DNA from: an uncultured Clostridia bacterium
Lineage (GTDB): Bacteria; Bacillota; Clostridia; Lachnospirales; Lachnospiraceae
Assembly (NCBI GenBank): GCA_947643415.1
Contig: CANRWA010000030.1
Coordinates: 1-42,307 of the forward strand
DNA: 42,307 nucleotides
Direction: 5' to 3'
Position 1 is the stretch's first letter. Each line of letters opens with the position of its first letter. The position numbers and the translations under genes were made by a program. The notes under the pieces are model-generated. The model searched no databases. It was given only the letters and a program-made list of their open reading frames with translations, and was not told the DNA's origin. This document shows, piece by piece, positions 32,487 to 40,685 of the stretch.

Positions 32487-33341
32487 ATGGACAGTATGAT
32501 GGATTTACCATTAAAAGTTGATTTTGCGGGTAAGGTTGTTGTTGTGACAGGAGCTGGCGGCATTTTGTGCGGCACCATGGCAAAGGCGTTTGCCCAGGCA
32601 GGTGCGAAAGTGGCGGCGCTGGATCTCAATGAGGAGAGTGTGAAAAAACTGGCGGATGAGATAAAAAAAGAGGGGTTTATCTGTGAGGGGTATCAGGCAA
32701 ATGTGCTGGAGCGGGAGGCGTTGGAGAAGGTTCACCAGCAGATCCGGACAGACCTCGGCCCATGCGATATTCTGGTGAATGGGGCGGGAGGCAACAATCC
32801 CCGTGCCACCACGGATAATGAGTACCAGCATGAGGCAGCATCCGGACAGAAGACATTTTTTGATCTGGACCCGGATGGGGTAGATTTTGTGTTTAAACTG
32901 AATTTTCAGGGAACATTGCTGCCGTCCCAGATATTTGGCAGGGATATGGTAGAGAGGAAGACCGGAAATATCCTGAATATATCTTCCATGAATGCGTATA
33001 TCCCTCTGACAAAGATCCCGGCGTATTCAGCGGCAAAGGCTGCTGTATCTAATTTTACACAGTGGCTGGCAACCCATTTTGCCGGAACTGGCATCCGTTG
33101 TAATGCCATCGCTCCGGGATTTCTTGTATCGAATCAGAACCGGTCCCTTTTGTTTCAGGAAGATGGCACACCAACGGAACGTTCGAACAAGATCCTGTCG
33201 GGGACTCCCATGGGAAGGTTTGTGGAAAGTGAGGAATTACTGGGTGCGGTGTTCTTTCTCTGCTGTGAGGAGGCAGCCAGTGCCATTACAGGAGTGGTGC
33301 TGCCTATTGATGCAGGATTTGCTGCTTATTCGGGAGTATAG
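32487..33341 (+). CDS. uxuB: SDR-type D-fructuronate reductase (mannonate oxidoreductase)
   Basis: A 284-residue short-chain dehydrogenase. The Rossmann motif VVTGAGGILCGTMAKAF, LDLNEESV, LVNGAGGNNPRAT and the catalytic NISSMNAYIPLT followed by YSAAKAAVSNF (Ser, Tyr, Lys) are intact. SDR-type enzymes of this wording serve as D-mannonate oxidoreductase in Firmicutes such as Bacillus subtilis; the position between uxaC and kdgA supports reduction of fructuronate to mannonate. It replaces the larger, unrelated UxuB of E. coli. ATG 32487 fits GGAAGG at 32475-32480; ATG 32496 or 32499 are possible. Confidence 0.88.
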   Translation: MDSMMDLPLKVDFAGKVVVVTGAGGILCGTMAKAFAQAGAKVAALDLNEESVKKLADEIKKEGFICEGYQANVLEREALEKVHQQIRTDLGPCDILVNGAGGNNPRATTDNEYQHEAASGQKTFFDLDPDGVDFVFKLNFQGTLLPSQIFGRDMVERKTGNILNISSMNAYIPLTKIPAYSAAKAAVSNFTQWLATHFAGTGIRCNAIAPGFLVSNQNRSLLFQEDGTPTERSNKILSGTPMGRFVESEELLGAVFFLCCEEAASAITGVVLPIDAGFAAYSGV

Positions 33342-33367
33342 AGGCATATAGAAAAGGAGATGAATCA

Positions 33368-34021
33368 ATGAATGAATTAGACACGAAGATAGCAGAGATC
33401 GGGATTGTTCCGGTGGTGCGCCTGAACCACCCAGAGCGGGATGCTGTGGCTCTGGCAGAAGCACTCTGTGAGGGCGGGGTTCCTATAGCGGAGATCACAT
33501 TCCGTGCAGCTGGTGCTGATACTGCCATCCGGCGCATGAAAGAAGCGTGTCCCGATATGATTCTGGGAGCGGGTACGGTTACTGCCAGAAAACATATTGA
33601 TATGGTGATCGATGCGGGTGGAAAGTTTATCGTGACGCCAGGTTATGATCAGGATCTGGTGGATTATGCAAAGAAGAAAAAGATTCCCATCTATCCGGGC
33701 TGTTCTACAGCTACGGATTACCACGCAGCGCTGAAATCTGGTTTGGAACTGATTAAATTTTTTCCGGCAGAGCAGTCTGGCGGGTTGGCGAAGATCAAGG
33801 CGCTCAGTGCTCCTTTCCCCATGTTCCGGATTATGCCAACGGGAGGAATTTCCCTGAAGAATCTGGGAGATTATATGAAATCACCGTTGATCGCAGCCTG
33901 CGGCGGTTCTTATATGGTGACGGCAGAACTTATCGACAGCCAGAAGTGGGATGAGATCCGGGATCTGTGCAGGAAATCCCGGAAAATTGTGGAGGAGGCA
34001 AGGGATTCATGGCAAAAGTGA
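33368..34021 (+). CDS. kdgA: KDPG/KHG aldolase
   Basis: A 217-residue class I aldolase splitting 2-keto-3-deoxy-6-phosphogluconate into pyruvate and glyceraldehyde-3-phosphate. VVRLNHPERD, IAEITFRAAGADTAIRRM (base glutamate), LGAGTVTARKHIDM and the Schiff-base block LIKFFPAEQSGG with its Lys are all present, then MPTGGISLKNLGDY. AAGGAG lies upstream of ATG 33368. It overlaps the kinase gene by 13 bases. Confidence 0.95.
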   Translation: MNELDTKIAEIGIVPVVRLNHPERDAVALAEALCEGGVPIAEITFRAAGADTAIRRMKEACPDMILGAGTVTARKHIDMVIDAGGKFIVTPGYDQDLVDYAKKKKIPIYPGCSTATDYHAALKSGLELIKFFPAEQSGGLAKIKALSAPFPMFRIMPTGGISLKNLGDYMKSPLIAACGGSYMVTAELIDSQKWDEIRDLCRKSRKIVEEARDSWQK

Positions 34022-35031
34022 TTACCTTAGGAGAGATCATGCTGCGGCTGGCACCGGCCGGCTACTACCGCTTTTTCCAGAATGACCAGATGCAGGCAAC
34101 CTTTGGCGGAGGCGAGGCGAATGTAGCGGTTTCATTGGCGAACTATGGAATCCACACAGCATTTGTCACCAAACTTCCGTCTCACGCTATCGGGCAGGGG
34201 GCGGTGGACAGCCTGCGCCGGTATGGGGTCGATGTGTCAAAGATCCTCCGGGGCGGAGAGCGTGTCGGGATCTATTTTCTGGAAAAAGGCGCCTCCCAGC
34301 GCGGTTCTGTATGCATTTATGACAGGGACCACTCCGCTTTTCAGAATGCCCTTCCGGAAGAATTTGACTGGAATGGTATTTTTAATGGGGCGGAGTGGTT
34401 TCATTTCACAGGCATTACCCCGGCGCTGGGTGAGAATGTACGGCTGATCTGCCGCCAGGCCTGCCAGGCAGCGAAGAAAAAGGGAGTGAAGATCTCCTGT
34501 GACCTGAATTACCGGGGCAAGCTGTGGACAAGGGAAGAGGCCAGAGAGGTAATGACAGAGCTGTGCCAATATGTAGATGTCTGCATCTCAAACGAAGAGG
34601 ATGCAAAGGATGTCTTTGGTATTGAAGCAGCAGATACGGATATCTATGGCGGCAGCCTGAATAAAGAGGGATATCAGAGTGTGGCCAGACAACTGGCAGA
34701 CAGGTTTGGTTTTGAAAAAGTAGCCATTACCCTCCGTACTTCTATTTCGGCAAGTGATAATAAATGGGCAGCGATGCTGTATGATGGTAACGAGTATTGT
34801 CTTTCCAGAGAGTATCACCTTCATATCACTGACCGCGTGGGGGGCGGCGACAGCTTTGGCGGCGGGCTGATCTATGCCCTGCTGGACGGGAAACCTACAC
34901 AGGAGGCAGTGGAGTTTGCAGTGGCGGCTTCGGCGCTGAAACATTCGATTGAAGGGGACTATAATCTGGTGTCAGTGGATGAAGTGGAGAGGCTGGCAGG
35001 AGGAGATGCCTCTGGAAGGGTGCAGAGGTGA
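34009..35031 (+). CDS. kdgK: 2-keto-3-deoxygluconate kinase
   Basis: A 340-residue PfkB-family kinase that phosphorylates KDG to KDPG. TLGEIMLRLAPAGYYRFFQN and FGGGEANVAVSLANYG are typical of KdgK, and the C-terminal signature TDRVGGGDSFGGGLIYALL holds the catalytic Asp. The order kinase after aldolase, with overlapping ends, fits one transcript. ATG 34009 is preceded by AAGGGA; the open frame to 33967 lies within the aldolase gene. It is the last gene of the hexuronate operon, before the hairpin at 35043. Confidence 0.94.
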   Translation: MAKVITLGEIMLRLAPAGYYRFFQNDQMQATFGGGEANVAVSLANYGIHTAFVTKLPSHAIGQGAVDSLRRYGVDVSKILRGGERVGIYFLEKGASQRGSVCIYDRDHSAFQNALPEEFDWNGIFNGAEWFHFTGITPALGENVRLICRQACQAAKKKGVKISCDLNYRGKLWTREEAREVMTELCQYVDVCISNEEDAKDVFGIEAADTDIYGGSLNKEGYQSVARQLADRFGFEKVAITLRTSISASDNKWAAMLYDGNEYCLSREYHLHITDRVGGGDSFGGGLIYALLDGKPTQEAVEFAVAASALKHSIEGDYNLVSVDEVERLAGGDASGRVQR

Positions 35032-35042
35032 GAAGGAACACG

Positions 35043-35086
35043 AAGGGCCGTATGACGCCTGAATCAGCGTCATACGACCCTTGATT
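35043..35086 (+). terminator. Terminator of the hexuronate operon
   Basis: A 15-bp stem with one mismatch (35043-35058 with 35067-35082; CGTATGACGC arm) and an 8-base loop, 11 bases after the kdgK stop. The following GATTTATC is a weak T-tract, so termination may be incomplete and the helicase unit may get some read-through. Confidence 0.7.
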
Positions 35087-35109
35087 TATCACATGACGGA
35101 GTGTATAAT
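35081..35109 (+). promoter_or_regulatory. Sigma-A promoter of the helicase unit
   Basis: TTGATT (35081-35086), 17-base spacer, perfect TATAAT (35104-35109). The -35 overlaps the foot of the operon terminator; the transcript would start about 47 bases before the helicase start codon. Confidence 0.7.
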
Positions 35110-35163
35110 AAAATTTAACAAGGATCACAATGTGAAGGATATCAATAATGTGGAGGAGAATAT

Positions 35164-37176
35164 ATGAATAGTTTGTTTTATTGTAGTGTAAAGAGAAGCG
35201 ATATGCTAAATGGATTTATTGAAAAACTGGATCAATATTCAGAAGAGATGTCAAAACCAATATATCTGATAGAAAAGGCATTAGGAAATGAGGGAAAGAT
35301 AGAGGAATATGAATATGAAGATAAGATCATCATATTAATTCCGAAACAAAAGATATTGCTGGTCAATCTTGGGAAAGAGTGCGCTGGATTTAAGGATTTT
35401 ACGGTTGATTTTGTAGATGATCTGGAATACCTTTCTAAAAGATATGAGTATCAAAAATATCTCGGCAGGAAAAGGAATTGGCAGGATTGTATTGAGATGG
35501 TACAATTTGAAGATATTAAAGATTGTGAGATAAACAAGATAATGAGGGATTACCGTATTCCAGTCCAAAATGAACGAACGATCGAACTTTTGATATCATT
35601 GCTGATTGGAAGTATAAATGATATTGATAAGATTGGCGTCGAAGTGCCGGAAACTTTACTGGATAAAGTAAAAAAGAAGATAGTTTTATTTGATGGCATG
35701 CAGAGTAAATTTATATTTGAAGATTTTGATAAAGATATTATAGTTATTCAAGGGCTTGCCGGAACAGGGAAGACGGAATTATTACTACATAAACTCAGAG
35801 AGATTTATGTGAGTGAAAGAGACAGCCGGATTGTATTTACATGCCATAATAAAGTTCTGGCACAGGATATGGTCAACAGAATTCCCCAATTCTTTAATTT
35901 TATGAAAGTTGAGGAGCAGATTGAGTGGAATAAGAGGTTATGGGTTTTTTCAAGCTGGGGTTCAAAGAATATGCCTGAGACAGGATTATATAGTTATATA
36001 TGCCAGTTTTATGGACTGGATTTCAGGAGATACTCATTTACAAATACATTTGATACGGTTTGTCAGTTGGCGATAGAAGAACTGACAAAAAAGGGATCGA
36101 TAGAAAAATGTTTTGATTATATCTTTATTGATGAAAGCCAGGATTTTACAGATAATTTTCTTCGGTTGTGCAAGATGGTGACAAAGAAACGGATTTATGT
36201 TGCAGGAGATATTTTTCAAAATGTATTTGATACGGATATTAAGAAATCAGTTAATAGTGATTTATTGTTGAATAAATGTTACCGGACAGATCCGAAAACC
36301 CTGATGCTGGCACATTCAATCGGAATGGGATTGTATGAAAAACCTGTTATCAGGTGGCTGGAGGATGATGAATGGGAGGCATGTGGCTATCTGCCCCAGA
36401 GAGAAGATAATAAATTTTTGTTAAAGAGAATGCCCCTCCGTCGTTTCGAAGATATAGATTCATCCGGGTTTATGAGCATACAGATAAAGGCAGCCGAAAA
36501 GGAAATGATTCATGAGAAAGTCATTGAGTGTATTGACGAGATCATCCGAACAAATCCTACTGTAGAACCTCATGATGTAGCGATTGTTTTATTGGGAAAT
36601 AATAAGACCAACTATAATATTGCAGATACACTCTGTATTCTGATAGATGAAAAATATGACTGGGACTCAACGAAAGGTTATGTGAGTAAGGTAAAAGAAA
36701 GGAATAAGGTTTTTATCAGTAATACAAATAATATAAAAGGATTGGAATTTCCATTTGTAATATGCATTGAGACCGGCATGATAAGTGATGATATCCGCAA
36801 GAGGAATTCTATTTATATGATTTTAACCAGATCTTTTCTGGCATCTTATTTTGTTGTAAACAGCAAGAATGAACAATTCATAAAAATATATGAAGAGGCA
36901 ATAAAAGAAATCAATAAAAATGGGTATATGGAACTACGGGAACCAGGTGAAGGGGAGAAGATAATGCAGGCTGAAAAGATCAGGATAGCTGCACAGAATA
37001 AACGGAAGTCAGTAGAAGAAATGATAAATGAGGTTTGTAATGAATATCCTCAATTGTCAGCAGAGGAAAGAAATGATTTACAGAAAATTGTTCCTTTACG
37101 GGTAGTGGAAAGAACAGAGGATGAAGTGAAGTTAAAGACCAGAAGAATAATTAAGGCAATGCTTGATGAGGTGTAG
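35164..37176 (+). CDS. UvrD-like superfamily 1 helicase
   Basis: A 670-residue protein. Residues 1-175 are an N-terminal domain that I do not recognise. Then come a Q-motif-like FDGMQSKFIF (176-185), Walker A GLAGTGKTEL, motif II IFIDESQDF, motif III-like YVAGDIFQNVF, motif IV-V ISNTNNIKGLEF and motif VI-like YMILTRS, so a full SF1A motor with a shortened lobe 2. The C-terminus (from about 600) is charged and helical. Codon use is AT-rich compared with the preceding operon, a sign of transfer. With the cotranscribed small gene it looks like a defence-type module; it is not the Gabija GajB arrangement because no OLD-type nuclease accompanies it. Confidence 0.8.
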   Translation: MNSLFYCSVKRSDMLNGFIEKLDQYSEEMSKPIYLIEKALGNEGKIEEYEYEDKIIILIPKQKILLVNLGKECAGFKDFTVDFVDDLEYLSKRYEYQKYLGRKRNWQDCIEMVQFEDIKDCEINKIMRDYRIPVQNERTIELLISLLIGSINDIDKIGVEVPETLLDKVKKKIVLFDGMQSKFIFEDFDKDIIVIQGLAGTGKTELLLHKLREIYVSERDSRIVFTCHNKVLAQDMVNRIPQFFNFMKVEEQIEWNKRLWVFSSWGSKNMPETGLYSYICQFYGLDFRRYSFTNTFDTVCQLAIEELTKKGSIEKCFDYIFIDESQDFTDNFLRLCKMVTKKRIYVAGDIFQNVFDTDIKKSVNSDLLLNKCYRTDPKTLMLAHSIGMGLYEKPVIRWLEDDEWEACGYLPQREDNKFLLKRMPLRRFEDIDSSGFMSIQIKAAEKEMIHEKVIECIDEIIRTNPTVEPHDVAIVLLGNNKTNYNIADTLCILIDEKYDWDSTKGYVSKVKERNKVFISNTNNIKGLEFPFVICIETGMISDDIRKRNSIYMILTRSFLASYFVVNSKNEQFIKIYEEAIKEINKNGYMELREPGEGEKIMQAEKIRIAAQNKRKSVEEMINEVCNEYPQLSAEERNDLQKIVPLRVVERTEDEVKLKTRRIIKAMLDEV

Positions 37177-37178
37177 TG

Positions 37179-37832
37179 ATGAAAAAAAATTATTTACATG
37201 TTTTACAATATTCGGAACAGAAGATGGGGGCTATCAGAGAACGATATGATATAATACGATATTTGCTTTCTGTAATGCAATTCCTGAATATTGAACCGCT
37301 GGATCAAATATCAAATAAGAGTGAGGATGCGGATGTTTTTATAATTGTCGATAAGATGAGCCGTTTATTTTGGGGAACAAATGATAAAATCCATAGTATC
37401 CAATACCCCTTCCAGCTAAAGGAATCAGATGGTTTACTGATATCTACATATGACGACAGAAAGATTGATAGCGAGACTATTGCTGTCCTGCTTACAATAC
37501 TAGAGGGCAGGGAATGTCTTACACGATCCATCGATGATATGTTGGATTATTTTATGGATACAATGAATGATTTTGAGATCAGGGATAATGATTATGCAGG
37601 ATTTTGTTGGAGACTCTTACTGCACCTACTATCGTTCGAGCCTGGTTACTTAAGGTATGACCATGATGAGAACGAAAAGAGAAGAGATGCGGTTCGGCAT
37701 CCGGTTGATCACATAGATTTCTTTTACTCTAGTAATAATACATTTAAAGTTGGGTTAAAGGGCCAGATAGGATTAAATGATCTGCAGACAATAGTGAATA
37801 TTAATGAGAGATGTTGTTTTTTGAATTATTAG
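37179..37832 (+). CDS. Unrecognised partner protein of the helicase
   Basis: A 217-residue soluble protein starting 2 bases after the helicase stop, with GAGGTG (37168-37173) as ribosome site. Nothing matches a family I can name. Visible features are a helical N-terminal half with FIIVDKMSRLFWGTND, an acidic middle, and a C-terminal block of motif-like character: RHPVDHIDFFYSSNNTFKVG. Conserved His-Pro and the aromatic strand suggest a small specific domain, possibly a toxin, nuclease or regulator of the motor. It shares the AT-rich codon use of its neighbour and the unit ends in a clean terminator. Confidence 0.75.
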   Translation: MKKNYLHVLQYSEQKMGAIRERYDIIRYLLSVMQFLNIEPLDQISNKSEDADVFIIVDKMSRLFWGTNDKIHSIQYPFQLKESDGLLISTYDDRKIDSETIAVLLTILEGRECLTRSIDDMLDYFMDTMNDFEIRDNDYAGFCWRLLLHLLSFEPGYLRYDHDENEKRRDAVRHPVDHIDFFYSSNNTFKVGLKGQIGLNDLQTIVNINERCCFLNY

Positions 37833-37865
37833 AATACCTGTCTACTAATATGATTCAGGTTTTAT

Positions 37866-37893
37866 GCCCCGTCAGCTTGCTGCGGGGCTTTTT
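37866..37893 (+). terminator. Terminator of the helicase unit
   Basis: GCCCCG (37866-37871) pairs with CGGGGC (37883-37888); an inner AGC/GCT extends it, and TTTTT follows. A classic intrinsic terminator 33 bases after the stop codon. Confidence 0.92.
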
Positions 37894-37930
37894 AGATGAA
37901 CGGAAGAACTTTATAGGATGAAAATAGGAG

Positions 37931-37959
37931 TTGTTATAAGAATGAGTTCATGATACACT
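37931..37959 (+). promoter_or_regulatory. Probable promoter of the second PF09820-type gene
   Basis: TTGTTA (37931-37936), 17-base spacer, TACACT (37954-37959), about 50 bases before the start codon at 38011. Confidence 0.45.
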
Positions 37960-38010
37960 AATGCAAAGGGATAACATGAGAAAAGGAAAGTGTGGAATGG
38001 AGGGAGAGCG

Positions 38011-39693
38011 ATGGCAAGGACAGTATCGATCGGTGCACAGGATTTTGAAGAACTGATAAGTAAAAATTGTTTTTATATTGATAAAACTTTATTTATCAAA
38101 GAATGGTGGGAGAGCGAGGATAAGGTGACCCTGATCACAAGGCCGCGCCGTTTTGGCAAGACGCTGAACATGAACATGCTGGAGCGGTTTTTCAGTTTAG
38201 ACCATAAAGGGCAGGGAGAGGTTTTTGAGGGACTGAGGATCTGGAAAGAAAAATCCCCTAATGGGGATTATAGATACAGGGAACTGCAGGGGACCTATCC
38301 TGTGATTTTTCTTTCCTTTGCCGGAGTGAAAGCAGATAACTATGAAGATGCCAGGGAGCAGATCTTCCAGATCATTACAAATCTGTACTCGCGGCATGAA
38401 TATTTGCGGGATTCTGAAAAATTGGGGCGAAAGGACAAAGAGTTTTTTGACCGCATTGGCAGGGATATGAGTAACAGTGATGCTTCTATGGCGATCCATC
38501 AGTTGACCGAATACTTGTGCCGTTATTATGGAAGGAAGGTGATCATTCTGTTGGATGAATATGACACCCCCCTGCAGGAGGCATATGTAAGCGGATACTG
38601 GGAAGAAATCGTTTCCTTTATAAGAATATTATTTAATAATACCTTTAAGACAAACCCCTATCTGGAACGGGCTGTTATGACAGGGATTACGAGGGTTAGC
38701 AAGGAGTCGCTCTTTTCAGATCTGAATAATTTAAAAGTTATAACAATGACTTCTAATATGTATTCAACATGTTTTGGCTTTACGGAAGAAGAGGTTTTTA
38801 CTGCTATGGATGAGTTTGGTTTGATAAACAAAGAGGAAGTAAAACAGTGGTATGATGGTTTTACGGTAGGGGATCGGCAGGATATTTATAATCCGTGGTC
38901 GATCATTAATTTTCTGGATGAAGGGAAACTGAAGCCATACTGGGCGAACACAAGTTCCAATGGACTGGTGAGCCGCCTGATCCGGGAGGGAAACCGGGAT
39001 ATTAAGATGCAGTTTGAAGATCTTCTGCAGGGGCATCCGATCCAAAGTGAAATTGATGAAGAGATTATATTTGACCAACTGGATGTGGATGAGAATTCGG
39101 TCTGGAGTCTCCTGCTGGCTAGTGGGTATCTGAAAGTAAATGATATACAAGATGATGTTTATGAACTTGAATTGACAAATTATGAAGTGAGAAAGACATT
39201 CTGTAAGATGGTAAAACTGTGGTTTCGGAATGACAGTACAGACTATAATGGTTTTGTCAGGGCATTGTTATCCGGGAATGTAAAAGAAATGAATGCTTAT
39301 ATGGGGCGGTTTATTTTTAATGTGATCAGTTCTTTTGATGGTGGGAACCACCCCTCGGAATATACAATGCCGGAGAAATTCTACCATGGGTTTGTATTGG
39401 GGCTGTTAGTCGAACTTGCCGGGCGGTATGAGGTTACTTCCAACAGGGAGAGTGGGTTTGGAAGATATGACGTGATGCTGAGACCGCTGCGGCAGGGGGA
39501 AGATGGCATTATATTGGAGTTTAAGGTTCATGACCCCAAAGAAGAATCCTCACTGGAGGAAACTGTACAGGCAGCACTGGACCAGATCGAGGAAAAGAAA
39601 TATGAACAGGCACTCCTTTCCCAGGAGATTGGGGAAGAACAGATCCGTAAATATGGTTTTGCTTTCCGGGGAAAAGAGGTGCTGATTGGGTAA
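38011..39693 (+). CDS. AAA-ATPase-like / PD-(D/E)XK nuclease-like protein
   Basis: A 560-residue member of the same PF09820 plus PDDEXK_9 architecture as 14738-16321 but clearly divergent from it. ATPase marks are CFYIDKTLFIKEWWES, LITRPRRFGKTLNMNML (Walker A variant) and VIILLDEYDTPLQEAY (Walker B), with MTGITRVSKESLFSDLNNLK as sensor region. The C-terminal nuclease core shows GFGRYDVMLRP and IILEFKVHDP (D and E-x-K). ATG 38011 follows GGAGGGAG. Such genes are multi-copy in gut Firmicutes and Bacteroidetes and their role remains unknown; the intact D-ExK triad argues that nuclease activity is retained. Confidence 0.87.
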   Translation: MARTVSIGAQDFEELISKNCFYIDKTLFIKEWWESEDKVTLITRPRRFGKTLNMNMLERFFSLDHKGQGEVFEGLRIWKEKSPNGDYRYRELQGTYPVIFLSFAGVKADNYEDAREQIFQIITNLYSRHEYLRDSEKLGRKDKEFFDRIGRDMSNSDASMAIHQLTEYLCRYYGRKVIILLDEYDTPLQEAYVSGYWEEIVSFIRILFNNTFKTNPYLERAVMTGITRVSKESLFSDLNNLKVITMTSNMYSTCFGFTEEEVFTAMDEFGLINKEEVKQWYDGFTVGDRQDIYNPWSIINFLDEGKLKPYWANTSSNGLVSRLIREGNRDIKMQFEDLLQGHPIQSEIDEEIIFDQLDVDENSVWSLLLASGYLKVNDIQDDVYELELTNYEVRKTFCKMVKLWFRNDSTDYNGFVRALLSGNVKEMNAYMGRFIFNVISSFDGGNHPSEYTMPEKFYHGFVLGLLVELAGRYEVTSNRESGFGRYDVMLRPLRQGEDGIILEFKVHDPKEESSLEETVQAALDQIEEKKYEQALLSQEIGEEQIRKYGFAFRGKEVLIG

Positions 39694-39740
39694 CCGGATG
39701 ATATTAATTCCCATATGGATTGTTGCGTTTTTTGTAGTTC

Positions 39741-39995
39741 TCGGGTGTAGGGCAATCGCTTAAAAATTCGTTTCAAAGTGGGCGGATCCCATACTGACTC
39801 CTGTCCTTATATCGCAGCCCGTTTGCACTAAAGCCGCCACGCAGCAGTCAGCGAGTTATGCGAAGGGCGGCGTATTATTTTTTTGACCGGGAGAAACAGT
39901 GTATTTTTTGTGTGCTGTGATATGCCGGACAGGAGACGGAATGGAATCCGCCGCTTTGAATCCCATAAATTTTTAAGCAATTGCCCTGTCTCGGG
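39741..39995. repeat. Foldback (MITE-like) inverted repeat element
   Basis: Left arm 39741-39820 and right arm 39912-39995 are imperfect inverted copies: GGGCAATYGCTTAAAAATT, then TTCAAAG, GGCGGAT and GACTCCTGTCC/GTCTCCTGTCC read the same on opposite strands. The middle contains a GCCGCC/GGCGGC hairpin and no transposase. No target-site duplication is obvious. It could be a non-autonomous element or the relic of an inverted duplication. Confidence 0.65.
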
Positions 39996-40150
39996 TGGAT
40001 ATTTTCCTGCCCTGTACAACAAAATGTGATAAAATCAGGAAGAAGGGGTTGACAGAATGAAAAGACCAGATCATAAATTTGAGCAGAGCATGACTCGGCG
40101 TCTTTTTGTTATCTGATTTTATCCTATGCATATAAGAATGAGGTTATATA

Positions 40151-40187
40151 AACCATGGATTCAGTTTGTTTGAATTCATGGTTTTTT
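40151..40187 (+). terminator. Intrinsic terminator
   Basis: AACCATGGATTCA (40151-40163) pairs with TGAATTCATGGTT (40171-40183) through one G.T pair; a T-run follows. It has no intact gene upstream within 450 bases, so it probably outlived a deleted gene or serves a short transcript from about 40028. Confidence 0.8.
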
Positions 40188-40191
40188 GTGT

Positions 40192-40311
40192 TATAGGAAA
40201 TTCCGCCATGTGCGGAGCGAGAATTGCCGCAGGCAATTCTTAGAGGGCTGCGGTTCTCAGCCAGCCCTTTTTTGCGCTACAGGAAAGTCCATTTTGTGCG
40301 GAGCAGGAATT
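40192..40311 (+). repeat. Two diverged 34-bp direct repeats
   Basis: 40192-40225 and 40278-40311 match at 26 of 34 positions (AGGAAA, TCC, TGTGCGGAGC and GAATT conserved). They bracket a palindrome AGAATTGCC/GGCAATTCT and the terminator at 40243-40273. Confidence 0.6.
40243..40273 (+). terminator. Terminator-like block shared with 9.4 kb
   Basis: AGGGCTG pairs with CAGCCCT and is followed by six T residues. The 30-base block, loop included (GCGGTT-TCAGC), matches 9391-9420, with a longer stem here. Confidence 0.7.
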
Positions 40312-40426
40312 ATGGGGTATGAAAGGATGCAGGGAAAAGAAGATGAACTGACAGTGATTACAAGGGCAAAGGGATTATGCGCTTGATATCATAGAAAACA
40401 TCTACTTTGCATACACAAATTGATTC

Positions 40427-40453
40427 TAGCTCAACGGCGCCAATTTGACCCCG
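40427..40453. repeat. 38-bp palindromic repeat, truncated copy 3
   Basis: TAGCTCAACGGCGCCAATTT onwards matches the reverse complement of copies 1 and 2 over about 27 bases (24 of 27 against copy 1); the second arm is missing, so this copy cannot form the full stem. Confidence 0.65.
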
Positions 40454-40643
40454 TTTCTATAACTGCTATTTTTCGAATGTGTGTGTTAGTTTCAATCGCC
40501 GTAGCCACCGCTACAACGTCGATTTTCTTTCTTGTATCTGAAACAATTATTCTGCGTGAATGTATCAAAGACTTAATTTTCGTTGTACTAGGGATAGGAA
40601 GGCCCGTCCTTGGCGAGGAGAAACACATAGAGCGTTTCTCCTC

Positions 40644-40685
40644 TTATAGGATTAGGATGCCAAAAGGTCTGAATTTCCTTTGCAG
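40644..40685 (+). repeat. 42-bp dispersed repeat, copy 2
   Basis: Matches 9424-9465 with three substitutions over 42 bases. It begins right after a GAGGAGAAAC/GTTTCTCCTC hairpin at 40615-40643. Confidence 0.75.

Noticed and set aside
35164..37832. Gabija, Hachiman or AbpAB defence system
   Set aside because: Helicase is SF1 but no OLD-type nuclease (GajA), no DUF1837 (HamA) and no AbpA-like protein accompanies it.
39828..40022. 64-residue minus-strand open frame
   Set aside because: Made from the right arm and centre of the foldback element; no ribosome site, so a by-product of the repeat.
40192..40311. CRISPR array
   Set aside because: Only two diverged direct repeats with 52 bases between, holding a terminator; no third repeat and no cas genes.
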